Shown piece by piece: positions 8,152 to 18,709 of a DNA stretch of 64,000 nucleotides. The translations under genes were made by a program, and so were the position numbers. This DNA comes from Streptomyces pseudovenezuelae (GTDB lineage Bacteria > Actinomycetota > Actinomycetes > Streptomycetales > Streptomycetaceae). The DNA is taken from contig NZ_JARXVH010000022.1 in the NCBI RefSeq assembly GCF_029892565.1, positions 1 to 64,000 of the forward strand. The letters are read 5' to 3'. The first letter of the stretch is position 1. Each line of letters starts with the position of its first letter. The notes beneath the pieces are model-generated. The model was given only the letters and a program-made list of their open reading frames with translations. It made no database searches and was not told where the DNA came from.

Positions 8152-8835
8152 GTGAGCAGCAGCGGCGACGGTACGGCTGGGGGTGCCCCGGGACACGGTC
8201 TCGGGGAGAGCGGTCCGTACCCTCCCCCAGGCTCTCAACTGCGTTCGAGCAGGGGTTACCCCTATCGCTCCGGCGCGGCCGATCACGTTCCGCAGCGACC
8301 GGCGGCCGTGCCGAGCAGCGGAGGGGCGACGTCCATGGCGTCCGAGCAGATCGGCTATCGAGGTCCTACGGCCTGTGCGGCCGCCGGGATCACCTATCGG
8401 CAACTGGACTACTGGGCACGCACCGGGCTCGTGGAGCCGAGCGTGCGGCCCGCCCACGGGTCGGGCACGCAGCGGCTGTACAGCTTCCGGGACGTCGTCG
8501 TCCTGAAGATCGTCAAGCGGTTCCTCGACACCGGTGTGTCCCTGCAGAACATCCGCACCGCGGTCCAGCATCTGCGCGCCTGCGGCTTCCGCGACCTGGA
8601 GCGCATGACGCTGATGAGCGACGGCGCCACGGTCTACGAGTGCACCTCGCCCGACGAGGTCCACGCGCTGCTCCAGGGCGGTCAGGGCATCTTCGGGATC
8701 GCCGTCGGAGTGGTGTGGCGGGACGTCGAGAGCGCGCTCTCGCAGCTGCACGGCGAGCGGATCGACACGGGCGAGACGCTGGTCGGGAACAACCCCGCGG
8801 ACGAGCTCGCAAGGCGCCGGAACCGGGCCGTCTGA
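8152..8835 (+). CDS. MerR-family transcriptional regulator, McdR/ResR-like
   Basis: The product is 227 residues from GTG 8152 (GGAGG six bases upstream). A disordered, Pro/Gly-rich N-terminus of about 65 residues precedes a MerR domain (YRGPTACAAAGITYRQLDYW, ARTGLVEPS, GTQRLYSFRDVVVLKIVKR). The C-terminus is compact and lacks a recognisable cofactor pocket. Position and sequence match mycobacterial Rv1830, called ResR or McdR, which controls growth and division genes. The gene has its own promoter and an 18-bp palindrome upstream. Confidence 0.85.
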   Translation: MSSSGDGTAGGAPGHGLGESGPYPPPGSQLRSSRGYPYRSGAADHVPQRPAAVPSSGGATSMASEQIGYRGPTACAAAGITYRQLDYWARTGLVEPSVRPAHGSGTQRLYSFRDVVVLKIVKRFLDTGVSLQNIRTAVQHLRACGFRDLERMTLMSDGATVYECTSPDEVHALLQGGQGIFGIAVGVVWRDVESALSQLHGERIDTGETLVGNNPADELARRRNRAV

Positions 8836-8903
8836 GCGGCTCGGGGCGGCACCCGGCGGTCGTTGCGGGGGCATTGTCAGTGGCGTAGTGCAGCATCGGA
8901 GAT

Positions 8904-10301
8904 GTGAGAAACGCGCCCACGATCCTGCATCTCGACATGGATGCCTTCTACGCCTCGGCGGAGCAGGCGTCCAAGCCGAGTCTGCGCGGGAAGGCCGTCG
9001 TGGTGGGCGGGCTAGGGCCGCGCGGGGTGGTCGCCACCGCCTCGTACGAGGCTCGGGTGTTCGGGGTCAGGTCCGCGATGCCGATGGCCCAGGCGCGGCG
9101 GCTCGCGCCGAACGCCGCGTATCTGGTGCCGCGCTTCGGGTTCTACCGGGCGATCAGCGAGCAGGTCATGGGGCTTCTGCACTCGCTGTCGCCGCTGGTG
9201 GAGCCGCTCAGCCTGGACGAGGCGTTCGTGGACCTGGAGACCGAGGGGGCGGCCTGGGACCGGGCGTCGGCACGGTTGGTCGGGGAGAAGCTGCGCGCGG
9301 ACATACGGGCGGTCACGGGGCTGACCGGGTCGGTCGGCCTGGCCGCGTCCAAGATGCTCGCCAAGATCGCTTCCGAGGAGGCCAAGCCTGACGGGCTGGT
9401 GCTCATCGAGCCCGGGACCGAGCGGGCCATGCTCGGGCCCATGTCGGTGCGGACGTTGCCGGGGGTGGGGCCGGCGACGGGGGACCATCTGCGGCGGGCC
9501 GGGATCACCACGGTCGACGATCTGGCCGAGGCAGGTGAGGACGAGCTGGTGCGGATGTTGGGGAAGGCGCACGGGCACGGGCTCTACGCGATGGCGTTGG
9601 CTCGGGACGATCGGCCTGTGGTGGCCGAGCGGGAGACCAAGTCGGTGTCGGTCGAGGACACCTACGACGTGGACATCCATGACCGGGTGAGGGTGGGGCT
9701 GGAGGTGCAGCGGCTGGCGGATCGGTGTGTGCGGCGGTTGCGGGAGGCGGGGTTGTCGGGGCGGACCATCGTGTTGAAGGTGCGACGGTACGACTTCTCC
9801 ACGTTGACTCGGTCCGAGACCTTGCGGGGGCCTACGGATGATCCGGGGGTGGTGCGGGAGGCCGCCGGGCGGTTGTTGGAGTCCGTGGATACGACGGGGG
9901 GTGTGCGGTTGTTGGGGGTGGGGGTGAGTGGGCTTGCCGACTTCACGCAGGAGGATCTTTTCGCGCAGGCGGCGGGGGCGGCGGGCGTGGTGGGGGACGG
10001 GGTGGATCACTTGGTCGAGGAGGAGAGGGGCGGGGAGGGGGTGGATCACTCGGTCGAGGAGCAGCAGGTGGTTGCCGAGCGGCGGTGGCCCTCGGGGCAT
10101 GACGTGCGGCATGCCGAGTTCGGGCATGGGTGGGTGCAGGGGAGTGGGCTTGGGCGGGTGACTGTGCGGTTTGAGACGCCGAGGTCCGAGCCGGGGCGTG
10201 TACGCACGTTTCGGGTCGACGACCTTGAGTTGGAGCCGGCTGAGCCGTTGCCGTTGGTTGCCGGAGGGCCCGGTGTTTCGGTGGACGGGGTTCGGACGTG
10301 A
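8904..10301 (+). CDS. dinB: DNA polymerase IV with C-terminal Tudor-like tail
   Basis: This 465-residue Y-family polymerase carries out error-prone translesion synthesis. The palm has HLDMDAFYASAEQ with metal ligands D10 and D12, and SLDEAFVDLE near 105. Helix-hairpin-helix and little-finger domains run to about residue 350. QEDLF at about 349-353 matches the beta-clamp-binding motif. Unusually, about 110 residues follow the clamp motif: a linker with an internal 13-residue duplication (VDHLVEEE and VDHSVEEQ), then VRHAEFGHGWVQGSGLGRVT, a pattern like the Tudor-like C-terminal domain of UvrD/PcrA helicases. No LexA-type box is visible upstream. Confidence 0.93.
   Translation: MRNAPTILHLDMDAFYASAEQASKPSLRGKAVVVGGLGPRGVVATASYEARVFGVRSAMPMAQARRLAPNAAYLVPRFGFYRAISEQVMGLLHSLSPLVEPLSLDEAFVDLETEGAAWDRASARLVGEKLRADIRAVTGLTGSVGLAASKMLAKIASEEAKPDGLVLIEPGTERAMLGPMSVRTLPGVGPATGDHLRRAGITTVDDLAEAGEDELVRMLGKAHGHGLYAMALARDDRPVVAERETKSVSVEDTYDVDIHDRVRVGLEVQRLADRCVRRLREAGLSGRTIVLKVRRYDFSTLTRSETLRGPTDDPGVVREAAGRLLESVDTTGGVRLLGVGVSGLADFTQEDLFAQAAGAAGVVGDGVDHLVEEERGGEGVDHSVEEQQVVAERRWPSGHDVRHAEFGHGWVQGSGLGRVTVRFETPRSEPGRVRTFRVDDLELEPAEPLPLVAGGPGVSVDGVRT
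10002..10063 (+). repeat. 39-bp-period direct duplication inside dinB
   Basis: The 22-base core GTGGATCACTYGGTCGAGGA (plus two bases) occurs at 10002 and again at 10041, a period of 39 bases, so the duplication keeps frame. It encodes the VDH(L/S)VEE linker repeat between the clamp motif and the C-terminal tail of DNA polymerase IV. Confidence 0.8.
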
Positions 10302-10322
10302 CCGTCGGTCCGGGTGCTGTCG

Positions 10323-10337
10323 GACGCCTCAGGCGTC
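10323..10337. terminator. Hairpin between convergent genes
   Basis: GACGCC-TCA-GGCGTC forms a 6-bp stem at the junction of dinB and the convergent PRC-barrel gene. It overlaps the PRC-barrel stop codon. There is no T run, so it is a weak candidate for a shared terminator. Confidence 0.35.
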
Positions 10338-10706
10338 GGCGTCCTCTGTGCCGGCCAGCTTGCCGAAGTCGTGGTCCGGGAACGTTGGTGGGGGTGCTGT
10401 GTCGAGGCCGTAGTGGTGGTAGAGCTGGAGTTCTTGTTGGGGGGAGAGGTGGCGGCCTACGCCGAAGTCGGGGGCGTCTTTGATGAGGGCGCGTTCGAAG
10501 GGGACGTGGAGGGTGCCCTCGATCAGTTCGCTGGGTTCCAGGGGGACGAAGGCGTCGCGGGAGAAGAGGCCGGTGCGTATGGCGGCCCACTCCGGCACGC
10601 CGGTCGCGTCGTCGAGGTAGATCTCGTCGATCGTGCCGATCTTGGTGCCGTTGCGGTCGAACGCCTTGCGGCCGATCAGGTTGCGCGGATCGATGTCGGT
10701 CTGCAC
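10329..10706 (-). CDS. PRC-barrel domain protein
   Basis: The product is 125 residues when read from GTG 10706, which has a GGAGGG site five to ten bases upstream. The N-terminal half is a PRC-barrel (NLIGRKAFDRNGTKIGTIDE, then EWAAIRTGLFSRDAFVPL). The C-terminal half is charged and ends with a segment containing SPQQELQLYHHYGLD. PRC-barrel proteins of this kind are common in streptomycetes and often stress-associated, but no reaction is known. It converges on dinB and diverges from gcvP. Confidence 0.85.
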   Translation of the reverse strand: MQTDIDPRNLIGRKAFDRNGTKIGTIDEIYLDDATGVPEWAAIRTGLFSRDAFVPLEPSELIEGTLHVPFERALIKDAPDFGVGRHLSPQQELQLYHHYGLDTAPPPTFPDHDFGKLAGTEDADA

Positions 10707-10802
10707 GGGCCCTCCACGTGGTCGCGACGCACTCGTAAACACTACGAAAGAGCACATTGGTGATCGTGGCCACTCGAAGGCTCGGGCGTAGCGCTCGCTG
10801 GT

Positions 10803-10808
10803 AGGCTG
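10803..10808 (+). promoter_or_regulatory. Putative -10 element of gcvP transcript
   Basis: TAGGCT lies about 20 bases before the first aptamer stem of the glycine riboswitch. No good -35 hexamer is visible at the right distance. Confidence 0.4.
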
Positions 10809-10825
10809 ACAGCGGCTGCTGACCC

Positions 10826-11028
10826 CGTGCGGGAGAGTCCTCCAGACACCATCGGAGGCGCCGAAGGAGCAAATCCTCCCCGGAATCTCTCAGGCCCACG
10901 TACCGCACGGACGAGGTCACTCTGGAAAGCAGGGCGGGTGTCGAAGGCCTCCGCTCTCACCGACGGTGAAAGCCGGGCGCCTTCGGGATGTCCGGTGAAG
11001 CTCTCAGGTTGAGATGACAGAGGGGGAG
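10826..11028 (+). ncRNA. Tandem glycine riboswitch controlling gcvP
   Basis: Two successive glycine aptamers are readable. The first (about 10826-10917) has GCGGGAGAGTC, CGCCGAAGGAGCAA and AATCTCTCAGGC, and ends near CCGCACGGACGAGGTCACTC. The second (about 10918-11028) begins with TCTGGAAAGCAGG, contains CTCACCGACGGTGAAAGCC and GGTGAAGCTCTCAGGTTGAG, and ends with GACAGAGGGGGAG. These are the conserved sequence blocks of the family. The gcvP start follows 64 bases later, so glycine should activate expression of the P protein. Confidence 0.95.
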
Positions 11029-11091
11029 GCCGTCGGGGTACCCGTGCCGTGGTACCCCTCGAAGGTCGTGACCGACCAGGAGGCCTCCGCA

Positions 11092-13977
<2,886 letters not shown>

Positions 13978-14003
13978 CAGCGCTGCACTGAACAGCTGAA
14001 GAG

Positions 14004-14045
14004 AAGGGCTCCTGCCGCGTGTGCGTCGGTGGGAGCCCTTTCTTG
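14004..14045 (+). terminator. gcvP terminator
   Basis: AAGGGCTCC at 14004-14012 pairs with GGAGCCCTT at 14032-14040 and is followed by TTCTT. It lies 27 bases after the gcvP stop and just before the end of the convergent Mop gene. Confidence 0.7.
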
Positions 14046-14053
14046 CGTCAGCT

Positions 14054-14473
14054 TCAGGTCGTCGAGAGGGAGACCTCGGTCGACTCGATCAGGGCGACGG
14101 CGGGGTCGCCGGTCTTGAGGGCGAGGTCGTCGACAGCCTCGCGGGTGATGGCGGCGGTCAGGGCGCCACCGTCCACGTCGAGTTTCACCGAGGCCATCGC
14201 TTCGCCGGTCGTGATGTCGGTGATCGTGCCGGGGAGTTGGTTGCGGATCGAGAGGCCTGCGACCGGGCCTGTGGCGAGGGAGACCTCGGTCGATTTCACC
14301 AGGGCGCGGACGGGGGTGCCCGGGGTGAGGGCGAGTTCGGTGACGGCTTCGCGGGTGATCGCGGCGGTGAGGTTCTGGCCGCCGGTGAGGCGGATGCCGA
14401 CGGTTGCCATCACCTCGCCGGGGGTGACGTTGGTGACGGTGCCGGGGAGCTGGTTGCGGATGCTGAGGGCCAT
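14054..14473 (-). CDS. Double-Mop (TOBE) molybdate-binding protein
   Basis: The product is 139 residues from ATG 14473; GTG 14482 and ATG 14479 are also in frame. It is made of two Mop repeats that start SIRNQLPGT(V/I)T and end KSTEVSLA / ESTEVSLS, so it is a di-Mop protein like molbindins that store or buffer molybdate or tungstate in the cytosol. It lies 27 bases downstream of modC, probably in the same transcript, which supports a role in molybdate homeostasis. Confidence 0.9.
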   Translation of the reverse strand: MALSIRNQLPGTVTNVTPGEVMATVGIRLTGGQNLTAAITREAVTELALTPGTPVRALVKSTEVSLATGPVAGLSIRNQLPGTITDITTGEAMASVKLDVDGGALTAAITREAVDDLALKTGDPAVALIESTEVSLSTT

Positions 14474-14500
14474 GCGCATCACCGTAGGCCTTGCTGGGGC

Positions 14501-15691
14501 TTATGCCGGGTACGCGTGTGTCTGCGTCGCCTTGACCGTTGCCCAGACCGAGGCGCCGGGGTGCAGGTCGAGTTCGGCCGCGGCGACCGTGGTGAGGTCG
14601 GCGGCGAGGGGGAGTTCGCCGGTGAGGTCTGCGCGGATCTGGTCGCCGTGGGTTTCCAGGCCGGCCACTTCGCAGTGCCAGAGGTTGCGGGCGCTGGTTC
14701 CAGTGGGGCGGGTGCGGTGGAGGGTTACCGCGCTGGGTGGGAATGCGACGAAGGCTTCGCCGGAGAGGGTTTCCGCGGTGGCGATCTCTGGGCCTGCGTC
14801 GAGGGTGACGGTGTGGCCGTCGGCCTGGCCCTTGTAGAGGTTGAGGCCTACGAGTTGGGCGATGTAGTCCGTGCGGGGGTGGCGGGCGATGTCTCTGGGG
14901 GTGCCTTCCTGTACTACGCGGCCGTCCTCGATGACCACCAAGCGGTCGGCCAGGACCATGGCGTCCAGGGGGTCGTGGGTGACCAGGACGGCTACTGCCT
15001 CGAACTCGGCCAGGTGGTGGCGGAGTTGGGTGCGGATATCGAGGCGGGTGCGGGCGTCCAGGGCGGCGAGGGGTTCGTCCAGGAGGAGTAGGCGGGGGTT
15101 GGTGGCGAGGGCTCTTGCGAGGGCTACGCGTTGGGCCTGGCCGCCGGACAGGTGGCGGGGCTTGGTGGTGGTGTGGATGGCCAGGCCCATGCGGGTCAGC
15201 CAGGTTGTGGCTTGGGCTCTTGCTTCTTTTTTTGTTGCGCCGTGGCAGCGGGGGCCGAAGGCGACGTTGTCCAGGGCGGTGAGGTGGGGGAAGAGGAGGT
15301 AGTCCTGGAATACGACGCCTACGGGGCGGGATTCGGGGGGTGTGCGGTGTAGGGGGGTGCCGTCCAGGTGGAGGTGGCCGGCGGTGAGGGGGGTTAGGCC
15401 GGCGAGGGTGCGTAGGGCGGTGGTTTTGCCTGCGCCGTTGGGGCCTAGGAGGGCTACGACATCTCCTGGGGCGGCCTTGAGGGTGACGTCCAGGTGGAAG
15501 GTCTTGAGGTCGACGATTAGGTGGGCGTCCAGGCCGGTGGGCGGGTGCGCGTGCGGGTGCGTGGGGGGTACCCGGCCTTCGGCCGGGATTGGGTTCCCAC
15601 CCGCACCACCCGTACTGCTTTCGTTGTCGGGTGCGGGTAGCCCCTGTGGGGGCCTCGCGCCGTCGGCGGCTGCGGGGGGAGTGTTCGTCAT
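14501..15691 (-). CDS. modC: Molybdate ABC transporter ATP-binding protein
   Basis: The 396-residue ABC ATPase energises molybdate import. Walker A is LLGPNGAGKTT, the signature is LSGGQAQRVALARAL, Walker B is LLLLDEPLAALD and the switch histidine is in VTHDPLDA. A TOBE domain fills about the last 110 residues. The N-terminus carries about 55 extra Pro/Gly-rich residues before the ABC fold begins at DAHLIVDLKTFHLDV. That segment is encoded by a hairpin-rich repeat (15551-15606). No in-frame ATG or GTG was found nearer the ABC fold, so ATG 15691 is kept. It is 61 bases downstream of modB. Confidence 0.9.
   Translation of the reverse strand: MTNTPPAAADGARPPQGLPAPDNESSTGGAGGNPIPAEGRVPPTHPHAHPPTGLDAHLIVDLKTFHLDVTLKAAPGDVVALLGPNGAGKTTALRTLAGLTPLTAGHLHLDGTPLHRTPPESRPVGVVFQDYLLFPHLTALDNVAFGPRCHGATKKEARAQATTWLTRMGLAIHTTTKPRHLSGGQAQRVALARALATNPRLLLLDEPLAALDARTRLDIRTQLRHHLAEFEAVAVLVTHDPLDAMVLADRLVVIEDGRVVQEGTPRDIARHPRTDYIAQLVGLNLYKGQADGHTVTLDAGPEIATAETLSGEAFVAFPPSAVTLHRTRPTGTSARNLWHCEVAGLETHGDQIRADLTGELPLAADLTTVAAAELDLHPGASVWATVKATQTHAYPA
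15551..15606. repeat. Nested inverted repeat inside the modC 5' end
   Basis: GTGCGGGTG (15551-15559) pairs with CACCCGCAC (15598-15606). Nested inside is CCCGGCC-TTC-GGCCGGG (15571-15587). The element looks like the hairpin repeats usually found between streptomycete genes, yet here it lies within the predicted N-terminal coding region of modC. Confidence 0.65.
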
Positions 15692-15752
15692 CGGGCAGTC
15701 ATCCAGCGGGTGTTGGGCCAATAGGCGTTCAACCGAGGGCGATTGACGGTGG

Positions 15753-16613
15753 TCACGCCGGACTCACCCACCGCTCCCGTAGAGCCGCCAGGACTGTGAT
15801 GGAGACGGCGAGCAGGACCAGGCTCAAGGCGATGGCCGCTTCGGGGTTGTTCTGGAGGGCCAAGTAGACCGCCAGGGGCATTGTTTGGGTGCGGCCTGGG
15901 AAGTTGCCGGCGAAGGTGATCGTCGCTCCGAATTCGCCCAGGGCCCGGGCCCAGGCGAGGACGGCGCCGGCCGCGATGCCTGGCGCGATCAGGGGGAGGG
16001 TGACCCGGCGGAAGGCCGTGAAGCGGGAGGCGCCCAGGGTGGTGGCTGCCTCCTCGTAGCGGGGGTCCGCCGCGCGCAGGGTGCCTTCGACGCTGATGAC
16101 CAGGAACGGCATGGCCACGAAGGTCTCCGCCACGATGACGCCCGTCGTGGTGAAGGGGAGGGTGATGCCGAACCAGGAGTCGAGCCACTGGCCGACGATG
16201 CCGTTGCGGCCGAGGGCCAGGAGGAGGGCCACGCCGCCGACGACGGGCGGGAGGACGAGGGGGAGGGTCACCAAGGCTCGTACGAAGCCCCGTCCCGGGA
16301 AGTCCGTGCGGGCCAGCAGCCAGGCCAGGGGGACGCCGATCACCAGGCTCGCCGCGGTTGCCGCTGTGGCGCAGAGGAGGGACAGGCGGAGTGCCTGCCA
16401 TACCTCCGTGCTGGTCAGTTGGTCGGGGAGGGTGCTCCAGGGGGCTCGGACGAGCAGAGCCACCAAGGGGAGCAGGAGGAAGGCCAGGCCCAGGAGGGCG
16501 GGGAGCAGGAGGGGGAGGGGGACTCCTCTGCGTACGCCCTTGCGGACACGCCTCCGCCGCGGGCCGGACTCCAGGGTCTCGGCCGCGGCGTCGGACATGT
16601 CGCTCGGGGTCAC
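15753..16613 (-). CDS. modB: Molybdate ABC transporter permease
   Basis: The 286-residue membrane permease has about six helices and the EAA loop EEAATTLGASRFTAFRRVTL, followed by PLIAPGIAAGAVLAWARALG, a hallmark of ModB/CysT permeases. GTG 16613 overlaps the modA stop as GTGA, which argues for coupling. ATG 16598 is an alternative start five codons in. It passes molybdate from ModA across the membrane using ModC. Confidence 0.93.
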   Translation of the reverse strand: MTPSDMSDAAAETLESGPRRRRVRKGVRRGVPLPLLLPALLGLAFLLLPLVALLVRAPWSTLPDQLTSTEVWQALRLSLLCATAATAASLVIGVPLAWLLARTDFPGRGFVRALVTLPLVLPPVVGGVALLLALGRNGIVGQWLDSWFGITLPFTTTGVIVAETFVAMPFLVISVEGTLRAADPRYEEAATTLGASRFTAFRRVTLPLIAPGIAAGAVLAWARALGEFGATITFAGNFPGRTQTMPLAVYLALQNNPEAAIALSLVLLAVSITVLAALRERWVSPA

Positions 16614-17437
16614 GGCTTGAGGAACCCGGCCTCGGTCAGCACCTTCTGGCCCTCGGCGGACTGCACCAGGGCCACGAACGCCTTGGCGCCGGCGGCGTTG
16701 GGCGCGTCCTTGAGGAGGGTGATCGGGTAGTCGTTGATGGCGTCGGCCGACTCGGGGAAGTCCACGCCCTCCACCTTGCCACCGGCCGCCTTCACGTCGG
16801 TCCTGTAGACGACGGCCGCGTCGGCCTCCTTCAGGACCACCTTGTTGAGGGCGGACTTGACGTCCTGCTCGTAGGAGACCGGGGTGAGCTTCAACTTGCC
16901 GGCGTCCAGGGCCTTTTGGGCGGCGGCGCCGCAGGGCACCGTCTTGTCGCACAGGACGACCTTGAGGCTCGACTTGGTGAGGTCCTTGAGGGAGGCGACC
17001 TTGTCGGGGTTGCCCGGCAGGGTGGCGATCTCCAGCTGGTTGCGGACGAAGGTCGCGGGCGTGCCGACCCCGTCGCCCTTGTCCGTCACGATCGCCATCG
17101 TCTTGGGGCTGGCCGCGGCGAACACATCGGCCGGGGCGCCGCCGGTGATGCCCGCGGCGAGGCTGTCGCTGCCGCCGAAGCTGAAGGTGACCTTGGTGCC
17201 CGGGTGCTGCTTCTCGAACTCCTTGCCCAGGGTCGAGAAGCTCTCCTGGAGCGAGGCGGCGGCGAACACGGTGATCGTGCCCGACAGCTTCGGCGACGAG
17301 GACGTCGACGCCGACGAGTCCGACTTGGTGGAGTCCGAGTGCGATCCGGAGGAGCACGCGCTCAGGGCCAGCAGCGCGGCGGCTCCCACGCCCGCTGCCT
17401 GCAGGGTCCGGCGGGTCCGGCGCGCGGAACGGGTCAT
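16610..17437 (-). CDS. modA: Molybdate ABC transporter substrate-binding lipoprotein
   Basis: The 275-residue precursor starts at ATG 17437 behind a GAGGGAG site. Residues 1-30 are a lipoprotein signal with twin basic pairs and lipobox LSAC. A Ser/Thr/Asp-rich linker follows, then the ModA fold with ITVFAAASLQESF, FSFGGSDSLAAGITGGAPAD and a final VYRTDVKAA segment. The serines in AAAS and SGGS-like loops bind the oxyanion. It heads the modABC operon. Confidence 0.95.
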   Translation of the reverse strand: MTRSARRTRRTLQAAGVGAAALLALSACSSGSHSDSTKSDSSASTSSSPKLSGTITVFAAASLQESFSTLGKEFEKQHPGTKVTFSFGGSDSLAAGITGGAPADVFAAASPKTMAIVTDKGDGVGTPATFVRNQLEIATLPGNPDKVASLKDLTKSSLKVVLCDKTVPCGAAAQKALDAGKLKLTPVSYEQDVKSALNKVVLKEADAAVVYRTDVKAAGGKVEGVDFPESADAINDYPITLLKDAPNAAGAKAFVALVQSAEGQKVLTEAGFLKP

Positions 17438-17497
17438 CACGGGTCCACTCCCTCTGTTTTTTCGTGGAGGAACCCCTCGGGCGCCTCCCGTGCGCCG

Positions 17498-17517
17498 ATC
17501 ATACTGGCGCATTTGCG
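17498..17517 (-). promoter_or_regulatory. modA promoter with candidate operator
   Basis: Reading the minus strand, TATGAT (17503-17498) is a good -10. CGCA-AA-TGCG (17517-17508), a short dyad, sits just upstream of it, in the space between -35 and -10. A TTCGCC hexamer lies about 17 bases further up. A repressor bound here would block modA. Confidence 0.45.
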
Positions 17518-17608
17518 AGGCGAAAGTCTCCTGTCGCATCGCATGAGCTGGAGCAATTCCCATGTGGGGTGGCATGTGCGTTCGTACGGGAGTGGTGTGC
17601 CGGGTGGG

Positions 17609-18004
17609 TCAGGAACGGTCGATGTGGACATTTGTCGACTTGACCCGGGCGGTGGCCTCCATGCCCACCTCCAGGCCGAGATCCTCGACGGCCTCGCGGG
17701 TCAGCAGCGAGACGAGGCGGTGCGGGCCGGCCTGGATCTCGACCTGGGCCGCCACGTCACCCAGCTTGATGGCGGTGACGATCCCGGGGAAGGCGTTGCG
17801 CACGGAGGTGTGGGAGGGGGCCTCCTCCTCGCCGTCCGCCTTCGCGAGTTCGACCGAGAACGCCGCCAGGTCGCGCCCCTCGATGAGCCGGCGACCGCTG
17901 TCGTCGCGGTGGGTGGTGACCCGGCCGGCATCCGCCCAGCGACGCGCGGTGTCGGGGCTCACGCCGAGCAGCCGTGCTGCCTGGCCGATTGTGTAGGACT
18001 GCAT
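17609..18004 (-). CDS. Helix-turn-helix protein with a Mop domain
   Basis: The product is 131 residues. Residues 1-55 are an excisionase/MerR-like HTH (YTIGQAARLLGVSPDTARRW, then GRRLIEGRDLAAF). Residues about 66-131 are one Mop domain (SVRNAFPGIVTAIKLGDVAA ending VKSTNVHID). The combination is a molybdate-sensing DNA-binding protein different from the classical ModE winged helix. It lies 171 bases upstream of modA on the same strand, so it is probably the regulator of the mod genes. Confidence 0.88.
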   Translation of the reverse strand: MQSYTIGQAARLLGVSPDTARRWADAGRVTTHRDDSGRRLIEGRDLAAFSVELAKADGEEEAPSHTSVRNAFPGIVTAIKLGDVAAQVEIQAGPHRLVSLLTREAVEDLGLEVGMEATARVKSTNVHIDRS

Positions 18005-18070
18005 GCGGATCACGATAGGGCCGTGAACGGGCCGTCGCGGACGTGGGGTTGAGCGCCGGGTGTATCGCGA

Positions 18071-18086
18071 TATAGCGTTAGTGGTG
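18071..18086 (+). promoter_or_regulatory. Leaderless promoter of the DUF1707 gene
   Basis: TATAGC at 18071-18076 ends ten bases before the GTG at 18086. No ribosome site is present. The transcript probably starts at or within a few bases of the start codon. Confidence 0.5.
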
Positions 18087-18688
18087 TGACTGTCATCGGA
18101 GCGGGTGAGGGTATGGCGGACGAGCTGCGGGCCTCGCACAGGGACCGGGACCGGGTCGTGGACGTGCTGCGCGTCGCCGCCGGCGACGGCCGGCTGACCT
18201 CGGAGGAGCTCGACGAGCGCGTGGAGGCCGCCCTGACCGCCCGCACACTGGGTGAGCTCGCCGCCCTGACGACGGACCTGCCGGCGGTGGCCGGGACGGT
18301 CGTGGCCCAGGTGAAGGACGTCGTCCGCATCGAGCAGCAGGGCGGATCGGTCCGACGCGGCGAGGGGTGGGTGGTTCCGCGGGTGCTGGAGATCGAGTCG
18401 GCCTGGGGTGATGTGACCCTCGACTTCACGCAGGCGGTGATCACCTACGAGACCCTGCGCATCGACCTCGACATGCGGGGCGGGACGCTGCGGCTGGTGA
18501 CGCGGCCGGGTGTTGTGGTGGACACGGACTCGCTGGTGACCGAGTTCGCCAAGATCAAGGTGCGCGCGGCGGGGGATGTGGGGACTCCGGTCGAACTGCG
18601 GGTCGAGATCGGCGGCCGCCAGAGCTACGGCCGGGTGGTGGTACGGCCGCCGCGGCGCGGGTTCGGTAGGCGCACTCCGGCGGCCTGA
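18086..18688 (+). CDS. DUF1707 domain protein
   Basis: The product is 200 residues from GTG 18086; ATG 18113 is an alternative. The first 60 residues are DUF1707 (ELRASHRDRDRVVDVLRVAA, GRLTSEELDERVEAA), a short two-helix SHOCT-like unit. The remainder is beta-rich (DVTLDFTQAVI, LRIDLDMRGGTLRLVTRPGV) and resembles the cell-wall-active-antibiotics-response C-terminal domain of LiaF-like proteins, without membrane helices. Function unknown. It converges on the permease gene. Confidence 0.85.
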   Translation: MTVIGAGEGMADELRASHRDRDRVVDVLRVAAGDGRLTSEELDERVEAALTARTLGELAALTTDLPAVAGTVVAQVKDVVRIEQQGGSVRRGEGWVVPRVLEIESAWGDVTLDFTQAVITYETLRIDLDMRGGTLRLVTRPGVVVDTDSLVTEFAKIKVRAAGDVGTPVELRVEIGGRQSYGRVVVRPPRRGFGRRTPAA

Positions 18689-18709
18689 TCGTCGTAGCGT
18701 CGAGGCGGA

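Noticed and set aside
8836..8903. LexA-type operator before dinB
   Set aside because: No GAAC-N4-GTTC-like dyad is present in this short gap, so SOS control cannot be supported.
10314..10763. Plus-strand ORF opposite the PRC-barrel gene
   Set aside because: The minus-strand frame encodes a recognisable PRC-barrel with a GGAGGG site, so the plus-strand frame is its shadow.
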